Assembly: GCA_031772625.1 (NCBI GenBank)
Contig: CM062814.1
Location: 364,409,750 to 364,473,749 of the forward strand
Length of the DNA: 64,000 bases
From: Pinus tabuliformis
Taxonomy: Eukaryota; Streptophyta; Pinopsida; Pinales; Pinaceae
Direction of reading: 5' to 3'
Position numbers and translations under genes: made by a program. Positions 1 through 11,100 of the stretch are shown in pieces. The notes under the pieces are model-generated. The model had not been told where the DNA came from. It worked only from the letters and a program-made list of their open reading frames with translations, and searched no databases. Every line of letters begins with the position of its first letter. The stretch's first letter is position 1.

Positions 1-39
1 GTGGCAGATTCAGTGAGTTCTATGCCACTAGGTGGACCT

Positions 40-259
40 GTTAAGGCATGAAAGTAGCAAGACTGGTTGATTCAACTGGTTCCAGTCTAGTTGTTGATAA
101 CACTAAACTTTTTTTAGTCTTATATGTCATCAACCTGTGTGATACCTGTAGTTAAGGCCTAAAAGCAGCAAAACTAGCTGGTTCAACTGGTTCCAATGTG
201 GTGTTGATAACACTAGACTTTTCTTGTCTTATATGTCATCAACCTGTGTGATACCTATA
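40..259. repeat. Tandem duplication, about 111-bp unit, two copies
   Basis: Copy 1 begins at 40 and copy 2 at 151, both with GTTAAGGC. Both contain GTTGATAACACTA and end with TCAACCTGTGTGATACCT. The copies differ by scattered substitutions and a 2-bp length difference, so the duplication is not recent. Confidence 0.85.
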
Positions 260-717
260 GTTAATTGCTATGCACTACACTTTTAAGCATTCGAGATTCT
301 CTGATTCTCTCTAAGAGACGGATTGTGCATGCTCAATAGTTAGCAAGCTGAAATTTCTTTACAGATGCAACTGTCACTCATCCTTGAAAATTCAAACTCC
401 AGCATTGAAGCTGCTTCAATTTAGTCACTGACTGCCATTGCCAAGCTTATGGATCCCCAAATCATGTGTAATGCCATATGTAAATGTCGTTTTTTAAATT
501 TTTATTTGCTTAGTATACAGTCAGAATGTCTCTTACAAGTACTCTTTCTCCTTGGGCCCTTGTTCGGTTAACTGTTCTTTTCTCTATTTTTTCATCTTGT
601 AAGCCAAGAACTATGGCCCCTGTTCTTCAATATGACTTCTCTGTTTCTTCATCTTGAGAGTCAAGAACTACGACCCCTGTTCTCCAATATAATTGGCCTT
701 CAGATAAAGACCTCAGT

Positions 718-773
718 CCTTAGTATTACTTTGAACATCCACATACCTTAGTATTACTTTGAACATCCACATA
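718..773. repeat. Perfect 28-bp tandem duplication
   Basis: A 28-bp unit starting CCTTAGTATTACTTTG occupies 718-745 and is repeated without change at 746-773. The perfect identity points to a young replication-slippage event. Confidence 0.9.
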
Positions 774-1414
774 GGGCAGGGACTAGCTGCCTCGCAGCCC
801 CTCTTGTTTATATATGAAATTTCAAGAAATTGTTTTTTCCCATTGTAATGTTAACTTTAAGGTTTTGTTGGTTGTACCATAATGTTTTGCTAAGGTATGT
901 CGACCGCCATGCCCTAGCCTCCAAAGCCCTAGGGAAATACGTCAGCTTATTTATTTGACCATGACTTCCATAAATAGGCAGTGTATGATCTTACAGTGCA
1001 GATATGAAATGCGCTTCCTCGTGGATTGTTTTGGTCCAAAACGAAGGACATCATGAACACCACGCTTTTTATCACTAGGGACACGTTGTTCTTCCAAAGT
1101 TGAAAGGTCATTGTTGTAGAGAATCCAAACCTCCCACCCTGCCGTCAGGAGCTGCAGAAAAAGCCCCGGAAGTAGTTGTATTTCACCACAGGACATTACA
1201 ACACTCTAATTCAATCAAGTGTGTGCCACTTCTTAGGATGACTTATATAAGAAATCGATTAAGATTTAAAATTGCTGGCATTTTTTTATAACTAGATATA
1301 GATTTTGAATATCCTAATTTGTATAACTTAAAAGATATAATATTCTAGATATTCAAGTTACATAATTATTAGATTTTGTATTTTATAGGAGGGAATTTAT
1401 TTTATTTTATTAAT

Positions 1415-1600
1415 TAGGCCGTAAGGCGTCTCCATTTGAAATGAATTGCCCTAGCCGCCTCTGTGTCCTATTATTGACCGTAGATTTGTGATGTTAGACG
1501 ATTCCATTTGAAATGAATTGCCCTAGCCGCCTCTGTGTCCTATTATTGACCGTAGATTTGTGATGTTAGACGATTGAATGAAGTGTGATCGTTGATCCAA
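1415..1600 (+). repeat. Recurrent motif block, copy A (GCCGTAAGGCGTCTCC)
   Basis: The 16-mer at 1418-1433 is followed 75 bp later by GTTAGACGATT (start 1493, again at 1565 in the duplicated copy), then by a GTTGATC-type sequence. The same order and nearly the same spacing recur at 6332/6407 and 42211/42284. It may be a decayed short transposon or a shared upstream element. It lies downstream of the minus-strand TNL pseudogene, so it is not that gene's promoter. Confidence 0.6.
1431..1574. repeat. Perfect 72-bp tandem duplication
   Basis: The unit beginning TCCATTTGAAATGAATTGCC at 1431 is repeated exactly from 1503. It lies inside motif block copy A and duplicates the GTTAGACGAT sequence. The identity suggests a recent event. 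Confidence 0.95.
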
Positions 1601-1650
1601 AACGGAAAACTGAACTGTTAATGAGGAAGCCGAAGCCGGACGGACGCACC

Positions 1651-1698
1651 GCCAGCCATTCGTTTGACAGCAATGCCAGCCATTCGTTTGACAGCAAT
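1651..1698. repeat. 24-bp tandem duplication
   Basis: GCCAGCCATTCGTTTGACAG plus CAAT occurs at 1651 and again at 1675. It is the second perfect tandem duplication within 300 bp. Confidence 0.9.
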
Positions 1699-1840
1699 GC
1701 GTGATATGTGTGGGCTCACGGATAAGCGCTGAAGGACCACTTTGCATGTACTGCTGGGCATTTGGTGCTGCAAATCTTGTTGTGATCAGTGAAGATCAAC
1801 TCTCTGTTCAGAGATCTGTTTACATTCTCGCTTGAAGTGT

Positions 1841-2651
1841 TCAAAAAAATCCAGCGTAAATGGGATTTGATCTACCCCGTTCTCCTTCCCAGCCAGATCC
1901 GTCCCATATTCTTATCGCTGTAATCTCTGTTTGTGTAGAAAGAAACAGGCAATGTCTAAGAATATGTTCTTCTCCGGTTGGTCCAGACCGTCTATCGCTA
2001 ATCTTGAGCCTTCTTTGGATATCCGTGTGAAGTACTTTGGACTGTTGCGGATCCGACTCTACAATTCTAGGAGAGGTAACTAATTTCAACCCATCAAGAA
2101 GCTGACTCTGCAAAGAAATTAAAGTTGTGTATATAACATCATATAAAAAACAAGATCTATTGTATTGTGATCTCCGACGGTTAAATATTTCTTTTGCGAG
2201 GGTTGTTTTACCAGCCCCTCCAAGTCCTACAATTCCTATAACTCTGGTCTTCTCGCTTTGCTGCTGCAAACATATATTCCTTTCAAAATCTTCAATTTTC
2301 TGTTCCAGACCGATTGGATATTTGGACACATGGAGCTTTCTTGGAACTTTTTTCAACCCTCCTTCCACGACCTTTTCTAGGAGCTGTTGCTTGTCCCTAA
2401 ACAATGTCCAGAGTACAATTGCGAGTCAGAAATGCCATATACGTGATCCAATAAATTAAATCTAAAGACTAGCCCTGTTGCAATTCTTGATTGTCCAGGA
2501 ACCCTCTCAATCCGTGCTTGGTGAGGCCATTGTAGAGATCGGTGGCCAATTTTTTCTTGCTGTCAGGATCTCTGTGGTTGATAAACACGTCATACGCATA
2601 GGAGTTGGTGTTGGCGTACCAGGTGGATGCAGAGGCGGAGCGGGATGCCAT
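1841..2651 (-). pseudogene. TIR-NBS-LRR resistance gene, truncated and internally deleted
   Basis: Intact relatives are cytoplasmic immune receptors in which the TIR domain signals and the NBS domain switches with ATP/ADP. The 5' piece (2651-2469) starts with a Met and the TIR beginning YDVFINHRDPDSKKKLA, then stops after about 60 codons at ELQQG, where TIR domains normally continue for another 100 or so residues. The second piece (2404-1841) has the usual TIR-NBS linker, the P-loop GIVGLGGAGKTTLAK and an RNBS-A-like stretch. It then jumps to QRRLKIS and AIRIWDGSGWEG, which in conifer-type TNLs lie past kinase-2 and GLPL. Kinase-2, RNBS-B/C and GLPL are therefore missing, and no LRRs follow. 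The downstream part also reads as if frameshifted around the winged-helix segment. The family is well supported; a non-functional state is inferred from the missing motifs. Confidence 0.85.
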
Positions 2652-3149
2652 ATTACCACAAGATTAGAATTATACGATTGTCTGGTTTCTCTCAGAACAA
2701 CTGCAAAATGTCTACCAGGAGATGACCACTCGTACACTCAGTCTTTATTGCGCTGTAACTCGCAGCGCATGACCCCAAGTTACGACTAGTTCACTCGGCT
2801 TTTCTTGCGTTCTGTGTCTCTGAATACTTGGCAATAAGTTGAGAACAAAAGTGCTCTGAAACGTGGTAGGCTCAGCAAATAGGGACCTCCGTTTGTTTAA
2901 ATTGAACGAAGTTTATGACCTTATCACCTCTTTCTTTTAATTTTTTTAATTTATTATTGAAGCAATTTCCGCGTTGAGGACCCATGAGAACCTTTTTTTC
3001 TTCTTGTAGTCAAGATATCGGGGATGACAACCGGCATGGCTTTAACTTTTGACATAGAGAGGTTTCGTTCTTCCCAAGTAAAGGAAAGTATTATTTTAAT
3101 GAAAACTTAATGCGTTAAACATCTCACCACCAATCACGTTTAGTGGATC

Positions 3150-4690
3150 CGTCACCCATAGTCACAACTAAATTAAGGTAAACTTACTTATGAATAATGC
3201 CTTTTTAAATGATTAGGTTAAAACCATATTAGTTTCAAATTTTTAATGTTTAACTATTTTATCTAAGATATTTTATTTTTTTAAATGAATGATGGTATGT
3301 CATTGTTTTTACCATAAATGAATATTATATTTATAGGGTTTAATTTGTTTAGTTAGAATGATATGTTTACTTGTTTAATTAAAAAAATATCTTATAATAC
3401 CATAAACATAAACAAAGAATACAATAAAGTTCCAAAATATTAACCACATTAAGAAAAACATCCTTATAAACAGTTAACAATACAAACACTAAAAATAGAA
3501 AAGAGTGATTGCATATGTCATACAAGATATTATGCATAGTTAAGCTTTTCAAGATCAATTCAATGAGTTTTGAAAAAAATAATCAAAGCTTAAATTGAAT
3601 GGATAGACGAGCATAAATATATTTATTTAACTTTACAACTTATGTTATGCGAGTGTCAAGTGATAACAATAGATGCATAGAAAATGTGAGTTGTTTTACA
3701 AGAAGCAAAGAAATTGAATTGTGAAATTCTTTTCACTAAAATTGTAATATGTATTTAGGTTAATTTGAATAAAAGTGTTTCTACTAAAATGATTATCTAT
3801 ATTGCAAATTACAGGCAATCAAAATGTATATTATTTTTTTTTATTTGTAAAGTTTACTTTAACGATGATTAGTTGTATTTAGAAAAAAATAAAAACACTC
3901 TTATTTGTAGAAAGATTAGAAATAAAAAGGCCCAATACAATTTTGTAAAATATGAGGAAAACTAGTTGTATTTAAAAAAAAAAAAAGTCTTCTTTGTAGA
4001 AAGATTGGAAATAAAAAAAACCCAATCGAATTGAACAACTTCCATGGATTGACATAAAGTTAGAAAACAAATGTTTTAATAAGTATTTTGATGGGACACT
4101 TATTTGTAGGATGAGACTTAATGTTTTTGCATTTTTAAGTGGTACAAATTCAATTTGAAATTTGCAAAAAAATATATACATATTAATTTTATTTATTTAC
4201 TTGGCATGTGTAAGTGTTTGTTTGTATTTATTTAATTTAAAATATAAATTTTTAATAAATAATTTTTTGTTTTTTAATGTTAAATTCATTAGTTAATTTT
4301 TTAAATATTTTTTTAATGTATAAAAATATGTTAATAATTTAATATGTAAAAGTATTTAATAAAAGTAAAAAACTTTTTATAAATTACTAAAAAAATTATT
4401 TCAAGTGGTATACTTTTTCTTAATAATTATTGTTATTATTTATTATATTTGAAAGATAAAGTAATGTTTCTACTCTCGTAATTATATTATTAAATTTCAA
4501 TTAAATATTAAATCACTAACACGTAAATGGATAATTATAACTAAATTAAGGTAAACACACTTGTTCATCTTTCATCAATATTATTCATTTTAAATAAGTA
4601 AGTTAAAACCATAGTTTCAAAAAGTTTTATACTATTTTCAAAATTTTAATGTTTAAGTTTCTTCATCATACTTAAAATATTTCATTTTTT
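3150..4690. repeat. Pair of diverged direct repeats, about 150 bp each
   Basis: The stretch around 3165-3285 (ACTAAATTAAGGTAAAC, then GGTTAAAACCATA, then TTTTTAATGTTTAA) is echoed in the same order around 4535-4690. The two copies lie about 1.37 kb apart. They could be remnants of short LTRs or of a non-autonomous element. No boundary signals are visible. Confidence 0.45.
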
Positions 4691-5640
4691 TTAAACTATG
4701 AAGAGAAGCTTTCTATTAATAAAAAAGGAGGTACATCACACATACACATTATCAATACAAACACCATCATAAAAATAAGAACCATTTACACCCTAAAGGA
4801 CAACATTACAGAGCTAAAATTAGACCATTATCATTTTCAGTCGACCACGCTGCCATTGGCCAGGGAAAGTATAAACACAACGAGAAATAACAAAAGTATG
4901 TACCAAATCTGGCAGTGATCATGCCAACTACCTGAGGTCACAAAGACATGAAGAAGGAATTACGAGATACAAGAGCAACAACAAACTGCCAACAAAACCA
5001 AAAGAGCCAATAACTAAACAACCCATGAGTGCATGCCACAATTTTCAGAATATCCATTAAGCCCGCAGAAAGGGAAAGATCCAAAACTGGCCATGATACC
5101 CTCTCAATCAATATCACCTTCATGCCATAATCAAAACGTGCAACAAGCAAGTACCAAGATTAAGCCATCAGACCATAGAGAATCATCATCTAGAGACTGT
5201 GCGACCAAAACTCCAAAAGGAGGCCAAGGAGTGTCAGCACTTTGTGCCATGCAAACCAAACGAGAAGTTCCACCTAAAAGGAAACATCCTCTAACATGGA
5301 AGAACATGTTGCTTCATAGCACCCTGGCCAGTGCAGACACAATTCATATCATAGAGCCAAACTCTTGAGATAAACCAACTTCACCTACACTCCACAAAAC
5401 CACAAATAACAGTGATGCCATCCAAGCCAAGGAGAAGGAAGGCGAGCATACAACCTCACCTCCTTTCCCACAAGTTAGGTACCCTCACCACCCCAAATAC
5501 ACAAGCCTTCATTTAAATCGACTAGACTTGTACTACATCTTCCAACACCCTCCACCAATTTTCTACCACGTTTGATCCATGTGTCGAGGGGGCACATCCC
5601 ACAAAGAGTCTCCATTAACATTACTAATACCACCCATCAC
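4690..5640 (-). mobile_element. Possible 3' tail of a LINE-like retroelement
   Basis: Read on the minus strand, the segment is less AT-rich than its surroundings, with scattered short frames. It ends near 4690 with a T-rich stretch, TTATTAATAGAAAGC and a run of A, which resembles the 3' ends of plant LINEs. No reverse transcriptase motif is present, so this is a composition- and end-based guess. A decayed non-coding transcript or another transposon type is equally possible. Confidence 0.2.
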
Positions 5641-6170
5641 ACAAAAATATTTCATTCTTTGAATTAAAAAATATAATAAAAAAAATAATACAAATTATTA
5701 AATTAAAACCAATCTATGAAAGAATTCACTATCATTTTCAAAAATTTACATAAGATATTTCACTCTTTAGACATAAAAGAATAATAATACAAAATTATTT
5801 GAAGATAAAAATGAGTATGCTCACCGTCCCCATATTTATCATAGGTTATGTATTATAAATAATAAAAATAAAATTTATTTATTTATTGTGTGTAAAACAT
5901 TAATTTTTAAATATATTTTACGAGTTGAAGATTATAATTTTTGGATTGAATTTTTTAATAAAATGATAATAAAGAATAAAGTAGGAGTAAATTCTCTTAG
6001 GGAAGAAAACTAATTTTAGGATGTGAAATACTTTTTCTCATACACTTTTCAAAATAAAATTTATTGGTTAAAGATTGATTATAAATTTTTGAATTGGGTT
6101 TTGTGATAAACTGAAAATAAAATATTTTATTAATATTTATTTATCGTCCCAACAGCTAAACAAAAATTAA

Positions 6171-6251
6171 ATGAATTGATAAAAATTAAATCCATGTTAA
6201 ACTTAAGTAGATGAATTGATAAAAATTAAATCCATATTAAACTTTAAGTAG
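6171..6251. repeat. 40-bp tandem duplication
   Basis: ATGAATTGATAAAAATTAAA begins at 6171 and again at 6211, followed by the same ATCCAT(G/A)TTAAACTT sequence. The second copy has one substitution and a 1-bp insertion. Confidence 0.9.
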
Positions 6252-6319
6252 TTCAAACCTATCTTAAAAACTAAACACGGTAAAATTTGAAAAATTAACA
6301 TTTCTTTTTAATGAATGAT

Positions 6320-6455
6320 ATACTTAATTACGCCGTAAGGCGTTTCCCTCTGGAATCCATCCCCCTTTTTGCCTACCTGTCATCCTTGGACACCGTTCGA
6401 TTAAATGTTAGACGATTACAAAAATTTGAACCGTTGATCAAAACCGTTACAAATA
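6320..6455 (+). repeat. Recurrent motif block, copy B
   Basis: GCCGTAAGGCGTTTCC at 6332-6347 is followed after exactly 75 bp by GTTAGACGATT (6407) and then by CCGTTGATCAAAACCG. It lies about 490 bp upstream of the start of the intact hypothetical gene, so a 5'-UTR or promoter role is possible here. The same block elsewhere has no consistent gene orientation. Confidence 0.6.
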
Positions 6456-6820
6456 GTTTCTCATCTATGGTAGGTGAAGCTCCGATGCTCTGTTTCCCTC
6501 GCTGAATCGTTCAGTTAAAGGTGCGTGCGGGGTTAACACCGTTTCTTGAATTCATGGACGATACTCTACAGTCGAAAATGGTCCATATCAGGTTTAACGA
6601 GCAAGCCATCCCATTATTTTGGCAAATCAAGGTAACGCTACAGAGAACTCCTCGCAGGCAGTAGAAGATCTGGTACTCAAATCTTGGATTGTCTCCCGTG
6701 CATGTTATCCTGAAACCATAATTGCAAGATCAGTGTTAGACGCGTCAGCCGCAGTAGCAGTCACAAATTTGCATTTTAAGTTCAATCGTCGGATGGCTTG
6801 TTCAGGGCCCAATTATAGAC

Positions 6821-8239
6821 ATGTTTCCTGGTGTCAAATCTCGGTTAAAATTCATCACAACAAACATGGAAGTCGTATTCATCCTGGTAGGGTGGGCAAT
6901 CATCGGCTGGAGATGTCTTATCTCTGTAGCGTACTATGGAAGATGGCAAAGCTGGAATCCAAATGAAAGATGGTATACCTATTTCCAGGTAGAGGACTTT
7001 TGGACCAGGTACATCGTTGAGTTGCAGGAAGCAGCATCCAAGAAGCAGAAAAGTATTGTTGATGAAAAGGTAAATAAAATGATTGGCTCGGAAGGAATAG
7101 AAATACGTTTCTTATGGGCCTTTTTATGGGGTTTGTTGCGATGTGTGTATTGGCTGCAATTTTTTATGGTTTATACTAGTAAACTCTGTTGGTTTATTGC
7201 AGAGTTTGTGTTGGATAATAGGTGTATGCAGAAAATATCCTCAAAGTTTTCATCAAAGCCGGGTGAAATAGAGGACGGGGATTTTTTAGAATACAGGCCA
7301 ATTTTGGAGAACGTGGACCTTCTGTGGGGGGCTCCTTGGACCGTGTTTGTAACAAACCGAAATTCCATCAAGAAAGCAAAGGAACTTGTGAAAGAGGGCA
7401 ACATGGATGGTAGAGAATGCGATACCCTAATCTGGTTTCTGAGAAACTATAGAAAATCGACAGGATGTGTGGGTATACGGAGTTTGGATCCTGCAAAATT
7501 ACAAAATAAAGCGGGTTTGAAGTTCTTGTGGAAAAGAGATCCTGGCCCTGTATTAGATGTGGAAGAGCATTACATATACGCGAGCAAACCATCATTGAAG
7601 CTAACAACGGTTTCATTGGTCAATATAATCGTTCGGTTGTCACCTGCTTGTGGGAGAAATGCTTTAAAAGCATACTCTGAGGCATGTGAACTGATGGATT
7701 TGGTGGAGTACTCAGATCCTGCAACCGATAGCTTGCTGAGTAAAGCGGCAGATAGTGTATTCAAAACATTACAGGAACAAACTGCAGAGAATGCTCTGGA
7801 TACTACAAGTGTTGTATACATGGAAGATGCAGCTGCTACAATCGATAATCTTGCAGAAGAAAGTAAAAGGAAAGTTACGGTGATTGAACATGGAGGAGAC
7901 TCTCTGGATTGGATGAAGGCAGGGGCAGGGAACGCCTTATACAGATTATGCAAGAACATTGATTGCAGTTCAACAGGGAATTTTATGGAAGTGGTCGATG
8001 AATTACAGAGTGCTTTAGCAGACATTGTCAGTGGTTGCATAGAGAGTGTGGGGAACGCGTTAGTGGATAACTGCACTAAATGGGCACAAGATTTCCAGGA
8101 AGGTAAGTTGCTAAAAGCAGTTTACATAGCCGGGAAAAATACGACACTGTTGGAATGGCTGAGATCGTGTCCGAACCTACACATTAGCCCAACAACAACA
8201 CAGTCGTCGATGGTAAGACTTGCAGTAATTGTGCACTGA
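6821..8239 (+). CDS. Hypothetical membrane protein, 472 aa, undamaged frame
   Basis: I do not recognise the family. The frame is uninterrupted for 472 codons, unlike every other gene-like stretch in the window. It is open back to a stop near 6757; the first ATG in frame is 6821. The N-terminus has a hydrophobic segment at about residues 17-35 (VVFILVGWAIIGW). A second, longer one lies near residues 97-130 (FLWAFLWGLLRCVYW, then CWFIAEFVL), so two membrane passes or a hairpin anchor are likely. The rest is soluble, with Trp-rich patches (DLLWGAPWTVFV, DTLIWFLRNYRKS) and a helical C-terminal half. Another frame upstream (6619-6966) overlaps and could be an unrelated chance frame or an earlier exon. 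GTAAGA at 8213, just before the frame ends, is a good 5' splice site, so the real protein may continue into another exon. Confidence 0.6.
   Translation: MFPGVKSRLKFITTNMEVVFILVGWAIIGWRCLISVAYYGRWQSWNPNERWYTYFQVEDFWTRYIVELQEAASKKQKSIVDEKVNKMIGSEGIEIRFLWAFLWGLLRCVYWLQFFMVYTSKLCWFIAEFVLDNRCMQKISSKFSSKPGEIEDGDFLEYRPILENVDLLWGAPWTVFVTNRNSIKKAKELVKEGNMDGRECDTLIWFLRNYRKSTGCVGIRSLDPAKLQNKAGLKFLWKRDPGPVLDVEEHYIYASKPSLKLTTVSLVNIIVRLSPACGRNALKAYSEACELMDLVEYSDPATDSLLSKAADSVFKTLQEQTAENALDTTSVVYMEDAAATIDNLAEESKRKVTVIEHGGDSLDWMKAGAGNALYRLCKNIDCSSTGNFMEVVDELQSALADIVSGCIESVGNALVDNCTKWAQDFQEGKLLKAVYIAGKNTTLLEWLRSCPNLHISPTTTQSSMVRLAVIVH
8208..8220 (+). other. Candidate 5' splice site at the end of the hypothetical gene
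   Basis: GATG followed by GTAAGACT at 8213 matches the plant donor consensus well. If used, the last nine codons of the frame would be intronic. A downstream acceptor such as TTGCAG near 8643-8648 is possible but not proven. Confidence 0.35.
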
Positions 8240-9128
8240 ATGTTTAATCAATACACTGTCCATCTTCCCCACATGCTCTCAAATAGCCTTTCTCTACCTA
8301 TGCGGTTATAGGATCCTAACACCTGCGGGTATTAGTCACGATAGCATCTAATAGCGTCCACCCATTGTACTTTAATTCTTTGAATGCGTTTTTTGTGGAA
8401 ACGATTTCAATTATGTTTTAAATCTTTGATAACGTTTTTTGCGGGCAAGATTTCAATTATTGTGGTTATCGGTGGGAGAAACATATCACCAGTTATATTC
8501 GATCAAACCAAGAATGAAAATATGGCTAAGTTGTGAGCAGAGGCAGATGTGTGGACAACCAGGGTTTAGTAATACGAAATTAGTGAAGGTTGAAAAAAAA
8601 TGTAATATGCGAAGTCAGAGAGGTAATATGACAAATTTATAATTGCAGACATGGTTGACAGAGCCAAGATATTCGTTTTTGCTGGGTGTTTTGGTCACCA
8701 AAATGCAGTATAAAAAGAATACAAATTCACTAGGATTGGATCCATGATTTTGCTGAGAATTTACCAACCAAGTCGCAACAAAAGGGAGCACATTTTTAGG
8801 TGGTAAGGCACCCATCAAATCGTTGTATTGAAGGGCCACGAAATGCCATTGACAGAGGCACAATTTCGCTGGGGAAGCAGCGACCAAAACATAGTAAATT
8901 TTAGCACTAATTAGCGGTGGAAATTGGTATGATTTCACTTGGTAAAAGGTTCATTGAATCTACTGTTTGAGGGGCCATTAAATGGCAATTGTTTGTGCAA
9001 TGATTTGTAGAGAAAACTGGAAGAGACACAAGTAAAAACTAAGTTCGAAAATAGCCAAGAAAATGGCTAATCTAAGAGGATCAAAAATGTGCCAGAAATA
9101 TGAAATTTTGTTCAAGTCAATTTGGCAT
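8240..9128. other. No gene recognised
   Basis: Moderately AT-rich sequence with no convincing frame. It may include introns or the 3' UTR of the preceding gene, given the splice-donor-like sequence at 8213. Nothing else is identifiable. Confidence 0.4.
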
Positions 9129-10085
9129 ATGGTTACAGCGAGTTTGATGATTTAATGCACCTGTTCGAGATATTCAACTTTGTTTCTTCAGATTGAATGT
9201 GGTTGTGGGAAGTCATGAAGTCGTTGTCGATGATGGTCAGTGTAATAATTCTGTTGTATTTGGCAACAATGGTGAAGATCCAGTAGATGATCTTAATGTA
9301 AAATGCTGGAACAACTCTTGATTTCGTTTTTGGGAGGTATCATCTTCTCTTCTCCCCATAAAGATATAAGCTATGGAGGATGAGTGGATGGCTATAACGA
9401 CTTTGAATGTGTAGTAATCCTCTAGATGGTATTTATTGTGAGAATGTCATGCGCTTGAAAAGGTTTCCAAATCAAAAGACAAATCAGCTTGGACGTACAC
9501 ATTCTTAAGGAGAAGGCCATAATGAAGGGTTCGTCTTCCTCATTATCTGTACTAAAGATCCTTTGCATACATGCCAATGAAGAATTTGTTGCCATTTTGT
9601 TGAACACATATCTAGCCTGTCCTTTGGTAGCAATTAGTGTTGGAACTTGGCAGGTTCATGCTTCTTCGTGAGACCAATATAAGTGTATTGTTTCAATGTC
9701 ATTGGTGGTAGATTTATGCAACATATTTGATCATTTAAGTTTAACAGATTTGCCTTTTCTTTTCCTACAAAGGATTTGCTCTTTATATGTGCGGGAGTTA
9801 TTGGGATATTCTTTAGGAACTAGCAGGCATGCAAATTTATATTTTTAAATCCCTAATTCTCCTCATCATTTGCAAATTGTTCATATGCATCTATGCTCAG
9901 AGAAGACAACTTAGCTTCAGAATGCTTGTAAGACAGAAAATGAAAATTTTAGCAAATATGGAGGTAATAATAAACGTCCTATGGTGTCAGAACAATGTTT
10001 TCTTGGGTTTCTTTTGAGCAATAGCATTAGAGAGTCGTATATTCATGAGGGACGTTTAACCCAACGCATTAGTGGCTTCATATAG
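9129..10085. repeat. Segmental repeat, full-length copy
   Basis: The first half (about 9140-9630) matches 10623-11100 closely and the second half (about 9630-10085) matches 12287-12740. The halves are contiguous here but separated by about 1.19 kb in the other copy. A minus-strand stretch reading LACMQRIFSTDNEEDEPFIM is conserved in both copies of the first half and may be an exon remnant; I cannot assign it. Confidence 0.8.
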
Positions 10086-10622
10086 GTGTGATAGGGTGTG
10101 CTCATCTTCGTAGGCAGAAGAAAGGAATGTCATTGATACATTTGTGATTATTGCTTTCAATAGAGCTCTCTAGAGTGTTATCAATCCCAGGTCTGGCATT
10201 TACAAAATGAGACTCAGCTCTTGAAAATGAGGTAACATTCTCTGCATTTTTAGAAAAATTGAACACTTGTTTCTATAATGGAAGAGTATGGATATGTTGT
10301 TTGCATGATATCAAGGGAAATATCTTATTCAGCTAATTTATTCCTTACCTTCCCGTGCTACTTGTAATCGTGTTGTTAAGATACTTAATAGTTTTCTTGT
10401 GCACAACACTCGTGTGAAATTTGCTAATAGTGATTTCTGGTCAAGTTTCCCAGCAAATCTATTTGTACCCTGAATGGAAGTCACTATTTTATCATAGAAA
10501 TTTATACTTGAAAAGTGATGATCTTACATTCATAATAAGGCCTCATGCTAATTGGAAATTAGTCTTGAATCCCTACAAATTACACAATTTAGTTTATGTC
10601 ATAATGGAACCATTTTTACACC

Positions 10623-11100
10623 CAGTTTGATGATTTAATGCACCTGTAACTCTGCTTCTTTAGTTTGAATGCAGTTGTGGGAAGTCATGAAGTTGTTGTC
10701 GATGATGGTTAGTGTAATAATTCTATTGTATTTGGCAACAATGTTGAAGATCCAGTAGCTGCTCTTAATGTACAAGGCTGGAACAACTCTTGATTTCATT
10801 TTTGTGAGGTATCATCTTTTCTTCTCCCCATAAAGATATAAGCTATGGAGGATGAGTGGATGGCTATAACGACTTTGAATGTGTAGTAATCCTCTGGATG
10901 GTATTTATTGTGAGAATGTCATGCGCTTGAAAAGGTTTCCAAATCAAAAGAAAACGCAGCTTGGACGTACATTCCTAAGGAGAAGGCCATAATGAAGGGT
11001 TCGTCTTCCTCATTATCTGTACTAAAGATCCTCTGCATACATGCCAATGAAGAATTTGTTGCTATTTTGTTGAACACATATCTAGCCTGTCCTTTGGTAG
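10623..11100. repeat. Segmental repeat, split copy, first half
   Basis: Starts with TTTGATGATTTAATGCACCT as in the full copy and runs in register to CTAGCCTGTCCTTTGGTAG. The full copy then continues with TTGGAACTTGGCAGG, whereas here unrelated sequence begins. Confidence 0.8.

Larger units (their letters stand above)
1..1410. other. Non-coding stretch, no gene recognised
   Basis: I recognise no gene here. The stretch holds two tandem duplications (40-259 and 718-773), listed separately. It also has a weaker direct repeat near 587-633 and 643-692, built around TTCATCTTG and CAAGAACTA. An 81-codon minus-strand frame (951-1196) is open but matches no family I know, and it may be chance or a lost exon. 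Confidence 0.5.
2652..6310. other. AT-rich gene-free DNA
   Basis: Long runs of A and T, no extended frame and no recognised gene. It holds a diverged direct repeat (about 3150-3290 and 4525-4690), a possible LINE tail (4690-5640) and a 40-bp tandem duplication (6171-6251), listed separately. The remainder shows nothing I can name. Confidence 0.6.

Noticed and set aside
2127-2459. 110-codon plus-strand frame over the TNL
   Set aside because: It is antisense to the P-loop region; the minus strand has unmistakable NBS motifs.
7570-8076. 168-codon minus-strand frame inside the hypothetical gene
   Set aside because: The plus-strand frame is longer, continuous and has membrane segments; the minus frame looks like a shadow.
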